Assembly: GCA_963573385.1 (NCBI GenBank)
Contig: CAUYLG010052132.1
Location: forward strand, 1-64,000
Reading direction: 5' to 3'
Origin: Cacajao melanocephalus
Lineage: Eukaryota > Chordata > Mammalia > Primates > Pitheciidae
DNA: 64,000 nucleotides
In this document: positions 1-10,789 of the stretch, piece after piece
How positions within the stretch are numbered: position 1 is the first letter of the stretch
How the letters are laid out: each line of letters opens with the position of its first letter
Position numbers and translations under genes: made by a program
The notes under the pieces: model-generated
Databases searched by the model: none
What the model was told of the DNA's origin: nothing
The model's input: the letters and a program-made list of their open reading frames with translations, nothing else

Positions 1-341
1 GAGAAGAGGAGGGGAGGGGAGAAGAGGAGGGGAGGGGAGGGGAGGGGAGGGGAGGAGAGGGGAGGGGAAGAGAGCGGAGGGGAGGGGAGGAAAGGGGAGG
101 GGAGAAGAGGAGGGGAGGGGAGGGGAAGAGAGGGGAGGCAAGGGGAGGAAAGGGGAGGGGAGAAGAGGAGGGGAGGGGAGAAGAGGAGGGGAGGAGAGGG
201 GAGGGGAAGAGAGCGGAGGGGAGGGGAGGAGAAGGGAGATGGGAATGGAAGGGGAGAGGAGGGGAGGGAGACGAAGAGGAAGAAGAGGAAAAGAGGAGAG
301 GAGAGGAGAGGAGAAAGGAGAGAAAAGGAGAGGAGAGAAGA
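1..341. repeat. Polypurine simple repeat, (GGGGA)n type
   Basis: These are almost uninterrupted purines on the plus strand with GGGGA, GGAGAA and GGAAA units. The repeat continues past the window edge. It is pyrimidine-rich in the RGS3 transcript. Confidence 0.95.
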
Positions 342-406
342 ATGCACTTATTTCAGATAGAGCCAGCAGGAGAAGCCACTGGCCTCAGTGGAGCACCCAC
401 CCAAGA

Positions 407-694
407 ATGGACAGATGGATGGATGGATGGATGGATGGATGGATGGCTGGATGGATGGGCGGATGGATGGATGGACAGATGGATGGATGGACGGATGGAT
501 GGACGGATGGGTGGGTGGATGAGTGGGTACGTGGGTGGATGGATGGATGGATGGATGGGTGGGTGGATGAGTGGGTAGGTGGGTGGATGGATGGATGGAT
601 GGGTGGGTGGGTGGATGAGTGGGTGGGTGGATGAATGTATGGGTGGGTGGATGAGTGGAAGGATGGAAGAGTAGATGAGTGGATGGATGGATGA
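407..694. repeat. (ATGG)n tetranucleotide repeat
   Basis: GGAT/GGGT units run for about 290 bp with drift toward GGGTGGAT and GATGAGTG. The open frames across it are repeats of W, M, D and G and are artefacts. Confidence 0.95.
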
Positions 695-707
695 ATTACA
701 CCTTCAT

Positions 708-890
708 TAGCTCGTACTATAGGCCAGACCCTGGATAGGGCATAATTCAGAACAATCTCATTAAACCTCACAATAAATCTATAAACAGTAAACAGGAGAT
801 CAGAGAATTTAAGTCATTTGCCCAAGGGGACCCAGCATTTAAGTGACAGAGCTGGAATCTGCCTCAATTCAAGGCCTGTGTTTCTCCACC
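708..890 (-). repeat. MIR SINE
   Basis: The order of MIR landmarks in reverse is visible: a diverged 'CTATAGGCCAGACCCTG', a Cys/Ser-type core, then 'TCATTTGCCCAAGG' and 'GACAGAGCTGGAATCTG'. Confidence 0.7.
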
Positions 891-1056
891 AGAGGATGCT
901 GCTACTCAAAAATGCAAGGTCAGAACACATTCTAATGTTTCCAGTGAAAGACTCAGGAAGTGCTGCCTCCTTCCTGAGAATGCTGCCCCACCAGAGTTGT
1001 AAACACACATGTGTGTACGTGCACACAGAGGCACACACCATATGGTGTGATTTCAA

Positions 1057-1225
1057 AGCAAGGGTTTGGAGCCAGACCTGGATATTAATCCTGCTTTCAC
1101 CAACTTTGGATCAGTTTCCTAGCCTCTCAGCTTCCGGTTTTTTAGCTATGGCTTAGGTATAGCGACAGCCACCTCACAGGGCTGACAGAAGGTTCACCAG
1201 GATAAAGTCTGGGCCCTAAGGCCCA
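1057..1225 (+). repeat. MIR SINE, diverged
   Basis: The sequence reads 'TTTGGAGCCAGACCTGG' through 'CAGTTTCC' to 'CACCTCACAGGGCTG', the sense order of MIR. Confidence 0.65.
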
Positions 1226-2044
1226 GTCCTGGCACCCACGCCACCCTCAGTAACCAGTGCTCATTGCTCAGTGAGTGTTATACCCCTGTCACCCCAGAGC
1301 ACACACAGGCTGCATTCACAATGGCCTGGAGAGGCAGTGCCCAAGGCCCCCACTCGTGGGAAAGAGCCCTGGGGCCCTAGGCTTCCTCCCATTCTAACCT
1401 CAGCTTCCGTACTTTATCGGCCCCACACAATGGGCCTGGGACCACTCCCACCCAGCCACCACCCCCAGCCTCTGTGCTGCTGGGAAATGGGCTCTTCCTT
1501 CCACTGCGGTGAGGAGAGTGTCTTCAGCAGGGACTGACCCAAGCCAAGCCTCCTGACAGAGGGGCTGGGCAGCTCTGGCCCTGGGAGTCAGCTCCCTGGG
1601 CTGCTGGGGAAACCCCAGCACCAAGAAGAGCCTGTGAGCCAAGGAGACACTGAGGTGGAAAATTAGGTTCTGGTTCCCAGCCCTAGGGACTCCCCATAGC
1701 TCAGGGAGGTTTTGGGCTCTGGCCTTGGAGGGGGCCAGAGTGGCCCCCCAGGGTGCTGCCTCCCACAGTTGCAGTAAGGCCTGCCCAGGGCCCAGCCTGC
1801 AAAAGCTCCCCAGAGGGATTCTCCTTTCCATCTTCTCTCCACTCTCTCACTCTGCCGCCCTGTCCGGCTGAAAAGCAAATGGAGGCGAGTCCAGGAGTGC
1901 GCAGCCCTTCCCTCACTCCGGGCAGAATCCCTGGGGCCTGCCCAGCCTCCTCTAGCCCCCCTCCAGGGACTAGAAGCTTGCTTACCACCTCTCGGGACAA
2001 TAATTATAATTCTTACTGTAATTATAACTGTCATTATAGTAATG

Positions 2045-2275
2045 ATTAAAAGTGTAGGTTTTTAATTGCCTGGATTTGAACCTTAGCTCAATTATTTATT
2101 AGCTAATTGACCTTAGCTCAGTTACATCCCTTCTCTGTGCCTCAGTTTCCTTATTTGTAAAATGCGGGTAATAAGTGGACCTCCCTCAAAGGGCTGTGGT
2201 GAGGATTATGGAAGTTAACACAGGGGATGTGCCCAGCACAGCGCCCGGCACACAGCAGTGAGCAAATACTCTTAC
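2045..2275 (+). repeat. MIR SINE, near full length
   Basis: It shows a Trp/Cys-like start, 'GCCTCAGTTTCCTTATTTG', 'AAAGGGCTGTGGTGAGGAT' and the tail 'GCCCGGCACACAGCAGTGAGC'. Confidence 0.9.
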
Positions 2276-2289
2276 CTAGTGCGGGTTTT

Positions 2290-2500
2290 GCCATTATTTA
2301 CGTAGTGTTCACTACATGCCAGGTGCCAGGCCAACGTGCTTTAACATACTTTATCTCATTTAATCTTGGCAAGGATTCTACGAGCCAGTTGCTGATACTC
2401 CCCCTCAGTGTGCAGCTGAGGAAACCGATGCCCAGGGCAGTTTGGTAACTGGCATGGGCTCTCTGAACTGGCAAGTAGCAGAGAATTGTGGGTCCAGAGC
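2290..2500 (-). repeat. MIR SINE
   Basis: It shows 'ACATGCCAGGTGCCAGG', 'ATCTCATTTAATCTTGG' and 'GCTGAGGAAACCGATGCCC' in reverse MIR order, directly after the plus-strand MIR at 2045-2275, so the two form an inverted pair. Confidence 0.85.
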
Positions 2501-3507
2501 CCACCGGTAACTAAGGACTTTTCTGTGAGCAGGGCTCAGCTGGTTTCCCCTATTGGTCCTGGTCAGACTTACGGGGCTCCTTGGCCATCCAAGGCTGCCC
2601 TCTCTGATCCAGCCCAGCCTGGCAGGCCCCATGGAACCACATGGAAACAGTTGGATCTAAACTCTATACTTGTTTACACATTGGAAATAATTCTTTAGGC
2701 TTTTTAAAAATAGGAAGCTTGAAGGTATTATCATGTCTTGGAGCTGCAAGGCATTTTTGAGGTCCCCTTGTCTGATCTCTGGCCTAGGTGGGAGCTTAAT
2801 GAAACAAGGCTGGCACCCTCTGTGGACCGCCTCTGCCAGGCCAGTCCCCTGCAGGAGAGGAAGGAAGCAGGGCCAGGGAAGGGCTGCAGCCTGTGGTCTG
2901 TGGTCTCCTCACTATCAAAAATAAAGCCCATGACCCCCTGTGCTGAGCCAGACAGGCTGGAATAGAATTCAATGGCAGCATCCTGGACCCAAACACAATG
3001 ACTCTCTGGGCATCCTTGACTCCCCAGGCTTCCTTGACTCCCCAGGAAAAAGGCCTGTGGGTCTGCTCTACAGGCAATTTGGGGAGCAGCCAAGAAGGCA
3101 GGGGTGTGGCGGCAGGGGGCACCATGAGACCACTCAACTCAGCACAGGGTGCCAGACCAGTGGACGGCCAGCTGGAGAACAGTCGGGGGGGCCTCTCCCT
3201 TTCTGGACTCAGCCTGCCCATCTGTGAGATCACCATGGCCCAGCAGACCATCTCTGAGGTCTGTCTGTTCTGACATTCCTACTCGCAGTAGAAATTGCTC
3301 AGCACACAAGAGGGCAGGATAACAGGGACATGGAGAGGGGACAATGTCGAGACAGAGTGTCACCCTGTGGCAGGCAGCCTGGGCTCTGGGCAGCCTCAGC
3401 TTATCCACATAGCAGCACAAATGACCAGCCCGAGGCTGCCGCACAGAGCTTTCTGTGTACTGCTCTCCCTGGAACTCTTGGGACAACTCCAGGGGGACTC
3501 CGTGTTC

Positions 3508-3640
3508 CATTTATAAGAGAAAACTGAAGCTCAGAGAAAGAAGCAACTGGCCAAGGTCCCAGAGCGAGGGAGGAGGAGGCAGAGCTGAGACTTGAACCTG
3601 GGTCTGTCTGACTCCACAGCCTGAACACTTCATCCCTCCC
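3508..3640 (-). repeat. MIR SINE, partial
   Basis: It shows 'GAAAACTGAAGCTCAGAGA' followed by 'CTTGAACCTGGGTCTG' and 'CTGACTCC'. Confidence 0.85.
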
Positions 3641-4051
3641 CTCTTCACCTCTTGCCTGGCATTGCCTGGGAATAGTGGCCCATCAGCACCAGGGGACCCT
3701 CCTTGAAGAGCCAGGCCAAAGCCAGGAAGATAGAAGCCATGGGGGAGCCCGCCACTGTCCCTCTGCCAGCCCCCAACCCCTGACCCCTCATCAGCATGAG
3801 GTGGCAGAGCCTGGGCTAGAGCCACAGAGGACTGGACAAGGGTGAGGCCTTGCCCAGTGCCACCATTTGCTGTGTGGCTGAGGACAAAACATCTCTCGCT
3901 AGCCTGCGCCTCCCACTGTAAGACAGCTGCTTGTCCACCTTGCAGCGATGTCAGGAAGGTGAGGAAAGGGGTCTGGTTGTACTTGGAATGGCAGCACAGC
4001 CAGTACTAGTCTGGTTACTGCTCTTTTCCCCTCCCCCTCCTCGTCACATGA

Positions 4052-4225
4052 TTACCGTTTATGGAGCAACCACCAGGTGCTGAGCGCCAGTTACTGCCCT
4101 AAATGCTTTACTCCTGTTAAGCTATTTAATCTTCCCAGCAACCCTAGGTAGGAGGCATTATGACCACACCCATGTAACCAATGAGGAAACTGTGGCTCAC
4201 AGAGGGGCAGGGCTCGCACAAGGCC
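4052..4225 (-). repeat. MIR SINE
   Basis: It shows 'ACCACCAGGTGCTGAGCG', 'CTATTTAATCTTCCCAGCA' and 'AATGAGGAAACTGTGGCTC'. Confidence 0.85.
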
Positions 4226-4870
4226 CAGTACCAGTAATATATGGTGCTAGACCAGGATGTTTTTCCCATCTGGGCTTCATCTCCTCTTGACAAGGGTGGG
4301 TTTTGTACTGAAGCTGACTGGCAGGAGGGGGCAGGATGTGAGTGGCAAAGGACTCAAAGACTGCTGTGTGGAAGCTACACGGAAGGGTGGCCACCACCAG
4401 GCTGGGGGCTGCCTCTGATGTCTCTGCCAGCTCAGCCACTCAAACCCAAGAAAGGAAGTGACCAGCTAAAAGTGGATGGGACAGGGGAGGGTGCCAATGA
4501 GAACCTTGGGCACCCAAAGGAGGAAGCTGAGACAAGAGAGAGCTGGTCCAGGCCTGCCGGACTCCCAGGCAGAAGTATCTGTCCCAGAATAGGAGCTGAG
4601 GCCAACTGAGCTGGGGAATCAGATGCATACACGTGAATATGTGCGAATTTATCTGTATATAAATAAATTTATTGGAGCAAGTGTGGTGGGGGGAATAGAA
4701 CTGGGAAGGGTGTAGTGGGGGAATCAGGATTGGGATGCCCAAGGCAGGTGGGCCTCAGCCGCCCTCCAAAGAGGAGTGGCCAGGCCTGATCTGAGTGAGC
4801 CTGAGGCCTTGCCTTGGAAGGACAGCGTTCCAGACTCTCTCCTGTAGAAACTGTCAAGAAATGGCTTAAG

Positions 4871-5045
4871 ATGGTGATATTCAAACTTTGGCAAGATCAT
4901 GATCCCTCATGTGCATGTTTAAAAACAGGGTCTGGGCACCACCCCTGGAGATTCTGATTCAAGTTCTGGGTATGGGGACTAGGAATTATATATTAATAAC
5001 CTCCTCCCGGTGACTCCAGAGCACACCACAGTGTGAGAACCACAC
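4871..5045 (+). mobile_element. MER5A-like hAT-Charlie fossil
   Basis: The ends resemble 'TTCAAACTTTGGCA' and 'GTGTGAGAACCAC'. The middle has 'GGGCACCACCCCTGGAGAT' and 'TCTGATTCAAGTTCTGG', typical of non-autonomous MER5A. Confidence 0.8.
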
Positions 5046-5299
5046 ATACGTACAGATGAGGAAACGGAGATTCAGTTCCCAGGCCAAAGTTCAAGGCCCT
5101 TTCCTGGAGGGCCCCAGCCTGCCCTTTGAGAATGACTACCTTTCAGCAAAAGGCATCTCCCTAAATACCAAGACTGCCTTCTTGCTAGTGGCTAAGAAGC
5201 TAAGCAGGCTTCTGAGGACATGTCCCAACTTGGTGAGGAAGTATGCTGGAATCCATTAGTGATGTCTGCCCCAGGTTGGAGAGAAGAATAGCAGCACGT

Positions 5300-5555
5300 G
5301 TGCCAGGCATCTGCCCTTTAGGCATGCTCTGCTCTAGCCAGAGAATGCCTGCCTCTTTCTCTCTGTTTATTCTAATCCTGCTCAACCTTCAAGGCCAAGC
5401 TGAGAGGTATCTTCCTCCAGCTTTCCCTGATGGCCTTAGACCCTGGGGTCTCTCCTCCTGAAGTTCTAGATCTCTGAGTCAGTCGTGCTCTGTGGGCACT
5501 GACCACCCCTACTCACCTGGCCTCACAACACTTGTCACACCAACACCTTGCACTG
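5300..5555. repeat. L2-like ancient LINE 3' fragment
   Basis: 'CTGCTCAACCTTCAAGGCCA', 'TATCTTCCTCCAGCTTTCCC' and a following acronym-like run of short motifs are characteristic of L2 3' regions. Boundaries are approximate. Confidence 0.6.
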
Positions 5556-5559
5556 GCTG

Positions 5560-5750
5560 TTGCATTTCAAGAGAAGGCGTGGGGCCCAGCATTCCCTGAG
5601 GGCCTCCGCTAAGCATTCTGGGATGTGAGTGCTATTAACCCCTACTATTCAGAGAAAAAAACTAAGGCTCAGAGGAGTTGAGTGACTCAACCAAAGTCAC
5701 ACAGTAAGAAACGGAGCCCAGACTCAGACTAGTTGGTGGGCTTCAAGGTC
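5560..5750 (-). repeat. MIR SINE
   Basis: It shows 'CTAAGGCTCAGAGGAGTTG', 'CAACCAAAGTCACACAGTAA' and 'ACGGAGCCCAGACTCAGAC'. Confidence 0.8.
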
Positions 5751-5907
5751 ATGGCGCATCTGTTCACGGTTAAGGCTCACACAGATAACTTATTTCTCTC
5801 AGGCTGAGACCAGCCTCACACACTTCTGCGGTTCCTGTTATGCCGCAGAGCACAGGGCCTGGTACACAGCAGGAAATTGATACTTATTTATCTATATATA
5901 AATATTC

Positions 5908-6475
5908 ACGAGAGGCAAAGAGTGTGGTGGTTGGTTAAGAGCACTAGCCCTGGGCCAGGCGCGGTGGCTCACGCCTATAATCCCGCCTATAATCCCAGCA
6001 CTTTGGGAGACCGGGGTGGGTGGATCACGAGGTCATGAGTTCAAGACCAACCTGGCCAAGATGGCAAAACCCCATCTCTACTGAAAATACAAAAATTAGC
6101 CGAGAGTGGTGGCAGGTGCCTATAATCCCAGCTACTCAGGAGGCTGAGGCAAGGGAATCACTTGAATGCCGGAGGCAGAGGTTGCAATGAGCAGAGATGG
6201 CACCACTGCACTCCAGCCTGGGGGCCAGAGTGAGACTCTAACTCAAAAAAAAAAAAAAAAAAAAAAAAGTGCTAGTCCTGGAACCAGATTCTAATTCTGG
6301 TTCAGGCATTGATACACTATCACCTAGAGCACGTTAGATAACCTTTCTTTGCCTCAGTTTCCTCTGCCGTAAAATGGTCACAAAAATACTATCTACTTCA
6401 TAGGGCTGTTGTGTGAGAGTTAATGAGTTCACGTAAACTGCTTAGGATAATGCTGACACAGAATCAATATGTGTT
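5908..6475 (+). repeat. MIR SINE interrupted by an Alu
   Basis: MIR sense sequence occurs before 5953 ('AGTGTGGTGGTTGGTTAAGA') and resumes after the Alu at 6269 ('TTTGCCTCAGTTTCCTCTG', 'CATAGGGCTGTTGTG'). Confidence 0.8.
5953..6268 (+). mobile_element. Alu, full length
   Basis: It starts GGCCAGGCGCGGTGGCTCAC and ends with 24 A. Diverged target-site duplications GCACTAGCCCTGG and GTGCTAGTCCTGG flank it. A 14-bp unit (CCTATAATCCCG / CCTATAATCCCA) near its 5' end is tandemly duplicated. Confidence 0.98.
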
Positions 6476-6826
6476 GTCGCTGTGGCTGGCTGATGGAGTT
6501 CTAGTCTGGCTAAGCTGCAACTCTATTTCTCCAGCTACTATCTCAGATCTTTTAAATCCAAACACACAATGGCCCAGGCTAAGCTACACCTGCTCTGCTT
6601 TCTGTGGGGACCATGAAGCGGTAAGAACACAGCATCTGGAGTCCTAAAGTCAAGGGTTTCAGTCTAGGCTCTGCCTTCTGGGTCCCGCTAGACCTCAGTT
6701 TTATCTTCTGCCCAACAGGTGGAAGGTTCGCTGGGAGGCTGCGGTGACTGCTCACTCCCTGCAGCCCCTGGGCCAGCCCTCCTCGCATTGCATGTATCCT
6801 TCTCCCTCCCCCTGTAGCTTTCTCAC

Positions 6827-7798
6827 CTTCCTGTGTCCTGTGAAGAAGAGGGAAAGGTGGTGCATGGAGCCACCATTGCGGCCCAGCTCTTTCTTGAGGG
6901 TGCTGGGCGAAGGCATGGCCCAGGTGGAGGCGGCGCCCTCACCGTCTGAGCAGTGCAAGGTGGTGTCGGAGGCGAAGCAGGTCCCCCGGGGCTCCTGCAG
7001 CAGGCTGCCCTCGCTGTGCGTCCGGCGCCGCAGCGAGTTCTGTACACGCAGTGAGAGGCCGCCCTCAGCCCCCTGGCCGGTCTCGATCATGCTGCTGCGC
7101 TTGGCCTCACTGCGCTCTCCATAGTTGTCATCGCTGGTGTCCTCATCCTCATCCTCCTCCCCTTCCTCCCTCTCCTCCCCCTCCTCTTCTGCATCCTCCT
7201 CATCTCCCGAGCTGCCCCGCTCTGCACCTGCCTCCTGGCTGTAGGTGCTATCCAGGCGGACCTCGGGGATCACAAAGGGTGGCCTGGAGGCCGCAGGCGG
7301 GTCCCCGGTGGCTGCTAGCAGGTCCTCAGAGCTCGTGGTCTCCTCAATAAGGGCCTTGGCCGGCAGGGAGACCTGGCTAGGAGGCAGATCTTGACAGGGT
7401 GGAAGGTCCTGGGTGGGAGGTTCCTGGACGGCAGGGAGGTCTTTGGTGAGTAGAGGGTCCTGGTGAGGCAGGGGTTCTTGACCAGCGGGCAGGTCCTGGC
7501 AGGGTGAGAGGTCTTGGGCTGGAGGGGGTTCTTGGCATGGTGGGGCATCCTTGCTTGGCAGGGCATCTGGGCCTGGAGGGGATTCTTCACAGGTAGCTGA
7601 GTTGTTGCTGGACAGTGGTTCTTGGCCAGGAGCGGGTTCCTGCCCAAAAGAAGAGTCCTTTTTGGGTGGAAGGTCTTGTTCTGGAGGAAGCTCCTTCCCA
7701 GGAGATGGCTCCTTGCTGGGTGGGGAATCCTCAGCACCAGGCCCCTTCCCTTCCTCCAAAGACATCTCCCTCTTCTCATCTGCCTCCGTCTCAAACAT
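6827..7798 (-). CDS. RGS3: RGS3 exon of 972 nt (324 codons): Pro/Gln repeat, acidic and Ser-rich region
   Basis: This exon encodes the disordered region that precedes the RGS GTPase-activating domain of RGS3, which accelerates GTP hydrolysis by Gi/Gq alpha subunits. A pyrimidine-rich tract and AG sit directly before an ATG (MFETEADEKREMS), and the exon ends with GHRK followed by GTGAGA. Both ends are phase 0, so the length is exactly 324 codons. Residues 25-145 are degenerate Pro/Gln/Asp repeats of the QDLPPxQ type, 198-222 are almost all Glu/Asp, and 252-324 are basic and Ser-rich. RRRTHSEGS (about 257-265) matches the human segment around Ser264, reported as a 14-3-3 site. In long isoforms the exon follows the 53178-53300 exon; in the isoform of about 519 residues its first ATG is the start codon. 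Continuing past 6827 reads into intron. Residue choices differ at many repeat positions from human RGS3 as I recall it. Family identification is very secure. Confidence 0.96.
7315..7779 (-). other. +1-frame overlapping ORF inside the RGS3 972-nt exon
   Basis: An ATG 19 nt inside the exon (MRRGRCLWRKGRG) opens a +1 frame that stays open for 154 codons and stops at 7315. The product would be strongly basic and rich in Pro, Leu, Lys and Arg. The frame is open mainly because the repeated Pro/Gln codons give the same stop-free pattern in the shifted frame. The start context is weak (C at -3, A at +4). I list it as an open frame, not a proven protein. Confidence 0.2.
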
Positions 7799-8049
7799 CT
7801 GGGAAATAAGAAGAAAACAAGAATGGTTCAGAAGAGGAGGCTCCGAGATGCCAGCACCAAAGGCTAACATGAAACCAGGAGGTGACCTGAACCCCGGCCC
7901 CCTAGTCTGAAAGCTGAGGTGCCAGATGGAACCCTGAAAGCCCCTTTGACTTTGCTGTGTAACGATTCTCACCCTGTCTTCTTGCTTGAACTTTCTGCTC
8001 CATCAAAAACACAGCTGGTCATTTACAGGAGAAGAGGGAGAGGTAACCA

Positions 8050-8190
8050 CCGTCTGTCTAGCTCCTGCCGTGTCGGGACCAGGCCAGCTTGACCCCACTC
8101 TCTTATATGGCCTTCCCAACAACCCTATAAAAGAAGTATCACTGTCCCCATTTTACAGAAAAGGAAACAGGGTTGAAGTCGCCTCTGGGG
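8050..8190 (-). repeat. MIR SINE
   Basis: It shows 'TTCCCAACAACCCTATAAAA' and 'CCCCATTTTACAGAAAAGG'. Confidence 0.75.
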
Positions 8191-8929
8191 ATAAAGGAGA
8201 ACCAGGCAGTCTCTGCTCATGAACTAGAACCAAGCCAAGCCCCAAAGCCAGGGCGGTCACTGAATCTAGCCCAGGATGTCTTCTACCTGAATTAAAGTTT
8301 AAAAAATCTGAATGAGTCATTCAAACAAGAATGTGCTCTGAACATTTAAGTATCTTTTTGAAACTAGCGAACTGGAATGAAACCCGAACTGGAAAATACT
8401 GCCTACACCTGGACTTGCCAGATGTCACAGACACAAGGAACCTCCCTGAGGGATCACCCACCCCGGCATTTCTAAACTGCTGGGAGGAGCCTCAGGGATT
8501 CTTTAAACACACAGCATCTCCTGCCTCACACACAACCCTTGGGATCCTCGGGGGTTTTGTTGAGTTTCGACAGATTTCATGAGCAAAGAGAAAAACAGTT
8601 CTCTTGATGAAAGTCTGAAAAGCAGCTACGTCACCAGAAAATTGAGGCGCTGAGAAAGTCAGGAGTGTCCATGGTGCCACAGCCACACAGGGAGGCAGTT
8701 CTCAAGCCTGGGCTGGGCCCCTCGCACTCAAGGACCAGGAATGCTGGAGCTGGAACTGTTTATTTAGAGCCCAGGTTCTGTCCTTCAAGAAGCCATAGCT
8801 GCTGAGGACTAATGAAAGAGAAAGACCCCACCCATACTCGGGAACTGTACGGATGCTTGCGAATGTGCGCACATGCGGGCACGCACACTGGCAGAAAACT
8901 CCAGGGGTAAGTACCCACAGAACATGGGG

Positions 8930-9025
8930 TAAGAGCTCTCACTGTAGAAATCATTAACGTCCATTTGATGGATGAGAACACGGAACCCAAAGGCCAGTGA
9001 CTTACCCACTATTGCACAGCTGCCT
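8930..9025 (-). repeat. MIR SINE fragment
   Basis: It shows 'TTTGATGGATGAGAACACGG', 'AGTGACTTACCCACTATTG' and 'CACAGCTGC'. Confidence 0.65.
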
Positions 9026-9884
9026 TGACACCAAAATGCCATGCCCGAAGCCGAGAAGTCTCTGAAGCCCCAGGGAGTCTGTAATGGCAGAGCCCCACAG
9101 CTGGGAGCCAGTGATCAGCCATGGCTTGGGGCAGCTGCAGGCAGTTGCACACACGTGTCAGGGGTCACGCCGGCATCTGGGAGCACAGATGTGAGCGGAT
9201 GTGAAAGCGCGGCGCGAGTTAACAGCCTCAGCCTGGGAGCATGAAAGTGAAAGTGGAGCCTTGCAGAACCGAGAAGGTGGCTGGGCAAGGGAGGGGAAGC
9301 CTCGGAGGACTCCAGCAGGAGCTGGCCAGGGTCAGGCACGCCTTAGGCTGTGGCTCACAGGCCAGAGACAGGTGCCTGCTGATGCTGTGGCCTTCTTGCC
9401 CTGGAAATCCTCCCTGCAGCTCAGAGGTGACTCCACCCAAGGGCCCTCTCAGACCTCATAGCCTCACACTCTGAAACAACAGCAATCCGAAATCCCCACT
9501 GCACAGACGGGAAGGCTGAGGCCCAGAGAGCAGCAGGGGAAACCTAGAATCACATGGGGGTGTCAGGTAGAGCCAGTCATCAACCTCTGGGCCCCAAGAT
9601 GTCCACCTATGAAATGGGATAACCAGCATGCCTGAGCAACATCTCAGGAGGGTATGCTGCAGAAAGTGGAAAGCTCCTTAAAGGAGATGGTGTTGGCAGC
9701 GGTAGTGATTTAAAAGGCATTGATCTAGAGGGAGATTCTGAAGTTAAAGACCTCAACCAGCGACATGTGTTTCCCACGCACCCCGCACTCTGCCAAACAC
9801 CAGAGTCAATGTTGGCGATTGTAATGTCAGGGCCTCCAGTCCAGAATTCTCATCTGGAAACTAAGGGCTGTGCTTCGGTCCCTT

Positions 9885-10035
9885 CAGGCTGTTCCCAGGT
9901 GGACAGACAGACCCTCCATTGAGTGGACAGGAAGGCTGAGGGCCCAACCTAGACAGTGACTTTAGTGACTTGCTCAAAGCCACCCTGCGCAATTCAGGGG
10001 CTAGGCTGGGGTCAGAGCCCAGGCCTTCTGGCCCT
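9885..10035 (-). repeat. MIR SINE fragment
   Basis: It shows 'TGACTTGCTCAAAGCCACC' and 'GGGTCAGAGCCCAGGCC'. It is diverged. Confidence 0.5.
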
Positions 10036-10589
10036 GTTCTTCTCAAGCCCATTTCTGAGCTCCGCCTCTATGAGCAGCCCAGTCCCCAGCCCATTGCCCC
10101 ACCCACCAGGGAGCATTCTCCATCAGGAGAAACAAACTGCCCCACAGCCAGCTCCTATCACCCTCCCACATGGCCAGACCTCTCCCCACCCCAACACCTG
10201 TCCCCCAGCCCAGCCACCTGCCTCTGATAGTCCTTGGGGAAAGACAGAAGGAAGCAGCAACCGGATGCCCTCAGGGCCTGGCATAGAGTGGCACTGAGAG
10301 GGGAGCAGGTCGTATTTCTCCTTTCCTGGGTGGTGGGGGTGGGGTCCAGGTCTGTCCCAGTGGTGACTGTCAGCCGGAGCCTGCCCACCCCTTGGGGAAA
10401 GTGCAGCAACATACGCAAAACCAGAAATGCAAGTCAGCCTGCCTCTGCCAACCCTATTCTAAACCAAGGCCAAACCAAACAAAGCCAAGAGGGGAAGTGC
10501 CACTCAGGCAGGGGTGCTGTCCCCAGAGGGCCTCTACCCGGAGGGATCGGGGGAGAAACTAACCAAGGCAGAAGGGTTCTCAGAGGGCC

Positions 10590-10780
10590 CAGTGGTTTTG
10601 TGCTCGGATCCCCGAGTCAGACTGATTTTTATCCCAATGGGGCCACTTTTTAACTGTGCAACTCTGGCCAAGACTCGCAATGCCTCAGACCCTCTGTTTC
10701 CTCATCAGGAATGGAGCCCGGTGATATCACACTGGACTCACAGGACTATGTGAATCTCCTCACAGTGCCTGGCTCTGGAA
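10590..10780 (+). repeat. MIR SINE
   Basis: It shows 'TTTTTAACTGTGCAACTCTG', 'CTCTGTTTCCTCATCAGGAA' and 'TCCTCACAGTGCCTGGCTC'. Confidence 0.8.
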
Positions 10781-10789
10781 AAGCTTTTG

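Larger units (their letters stand above)
1..6826 (-). other. RGS3: RGS3 intron downstream of the 972-nt exon (partial)
   Basis: This intron starts at the GTGAGA donor at 6826 and runs off the low end of the window. I looked for the next expected exon (about MSGADTV and the Lys-rich segment before the RGS domain) and did not find it. The content is simple repeat (1-694), MIR copies in both orientations, one MER5A, one Alu and otherwise non-repetitive GC-rich intron, for example 2510-3500 and 6480-6820, in which I see nothing specific. Confidence 0.85.

Noticed and set aside
408..694. CRISPR-like array
   Set aside because: The units are 4 bp without spacers; this is a simple repeat in a primate genome.
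239..771. Trp/Met/Gly and His/Pro/Ser repeat proteins on both strands
   Set aside because: These are translations of the (ATGG)n simple repeat.
1..6826. Expected downstream RGS3 exons carrying the RGS domain
   Set aside because: I searched the minus strand for the known N-terminal peptides of those exons and found none, so they probably lie outside the window.
7551..7910. Plus-strand frames antisense to the RGS3 exon
   Set aside because: They mirror the codon pattern of the minus-strand coding repeat and cross its splice acceptor. There is no independent support.
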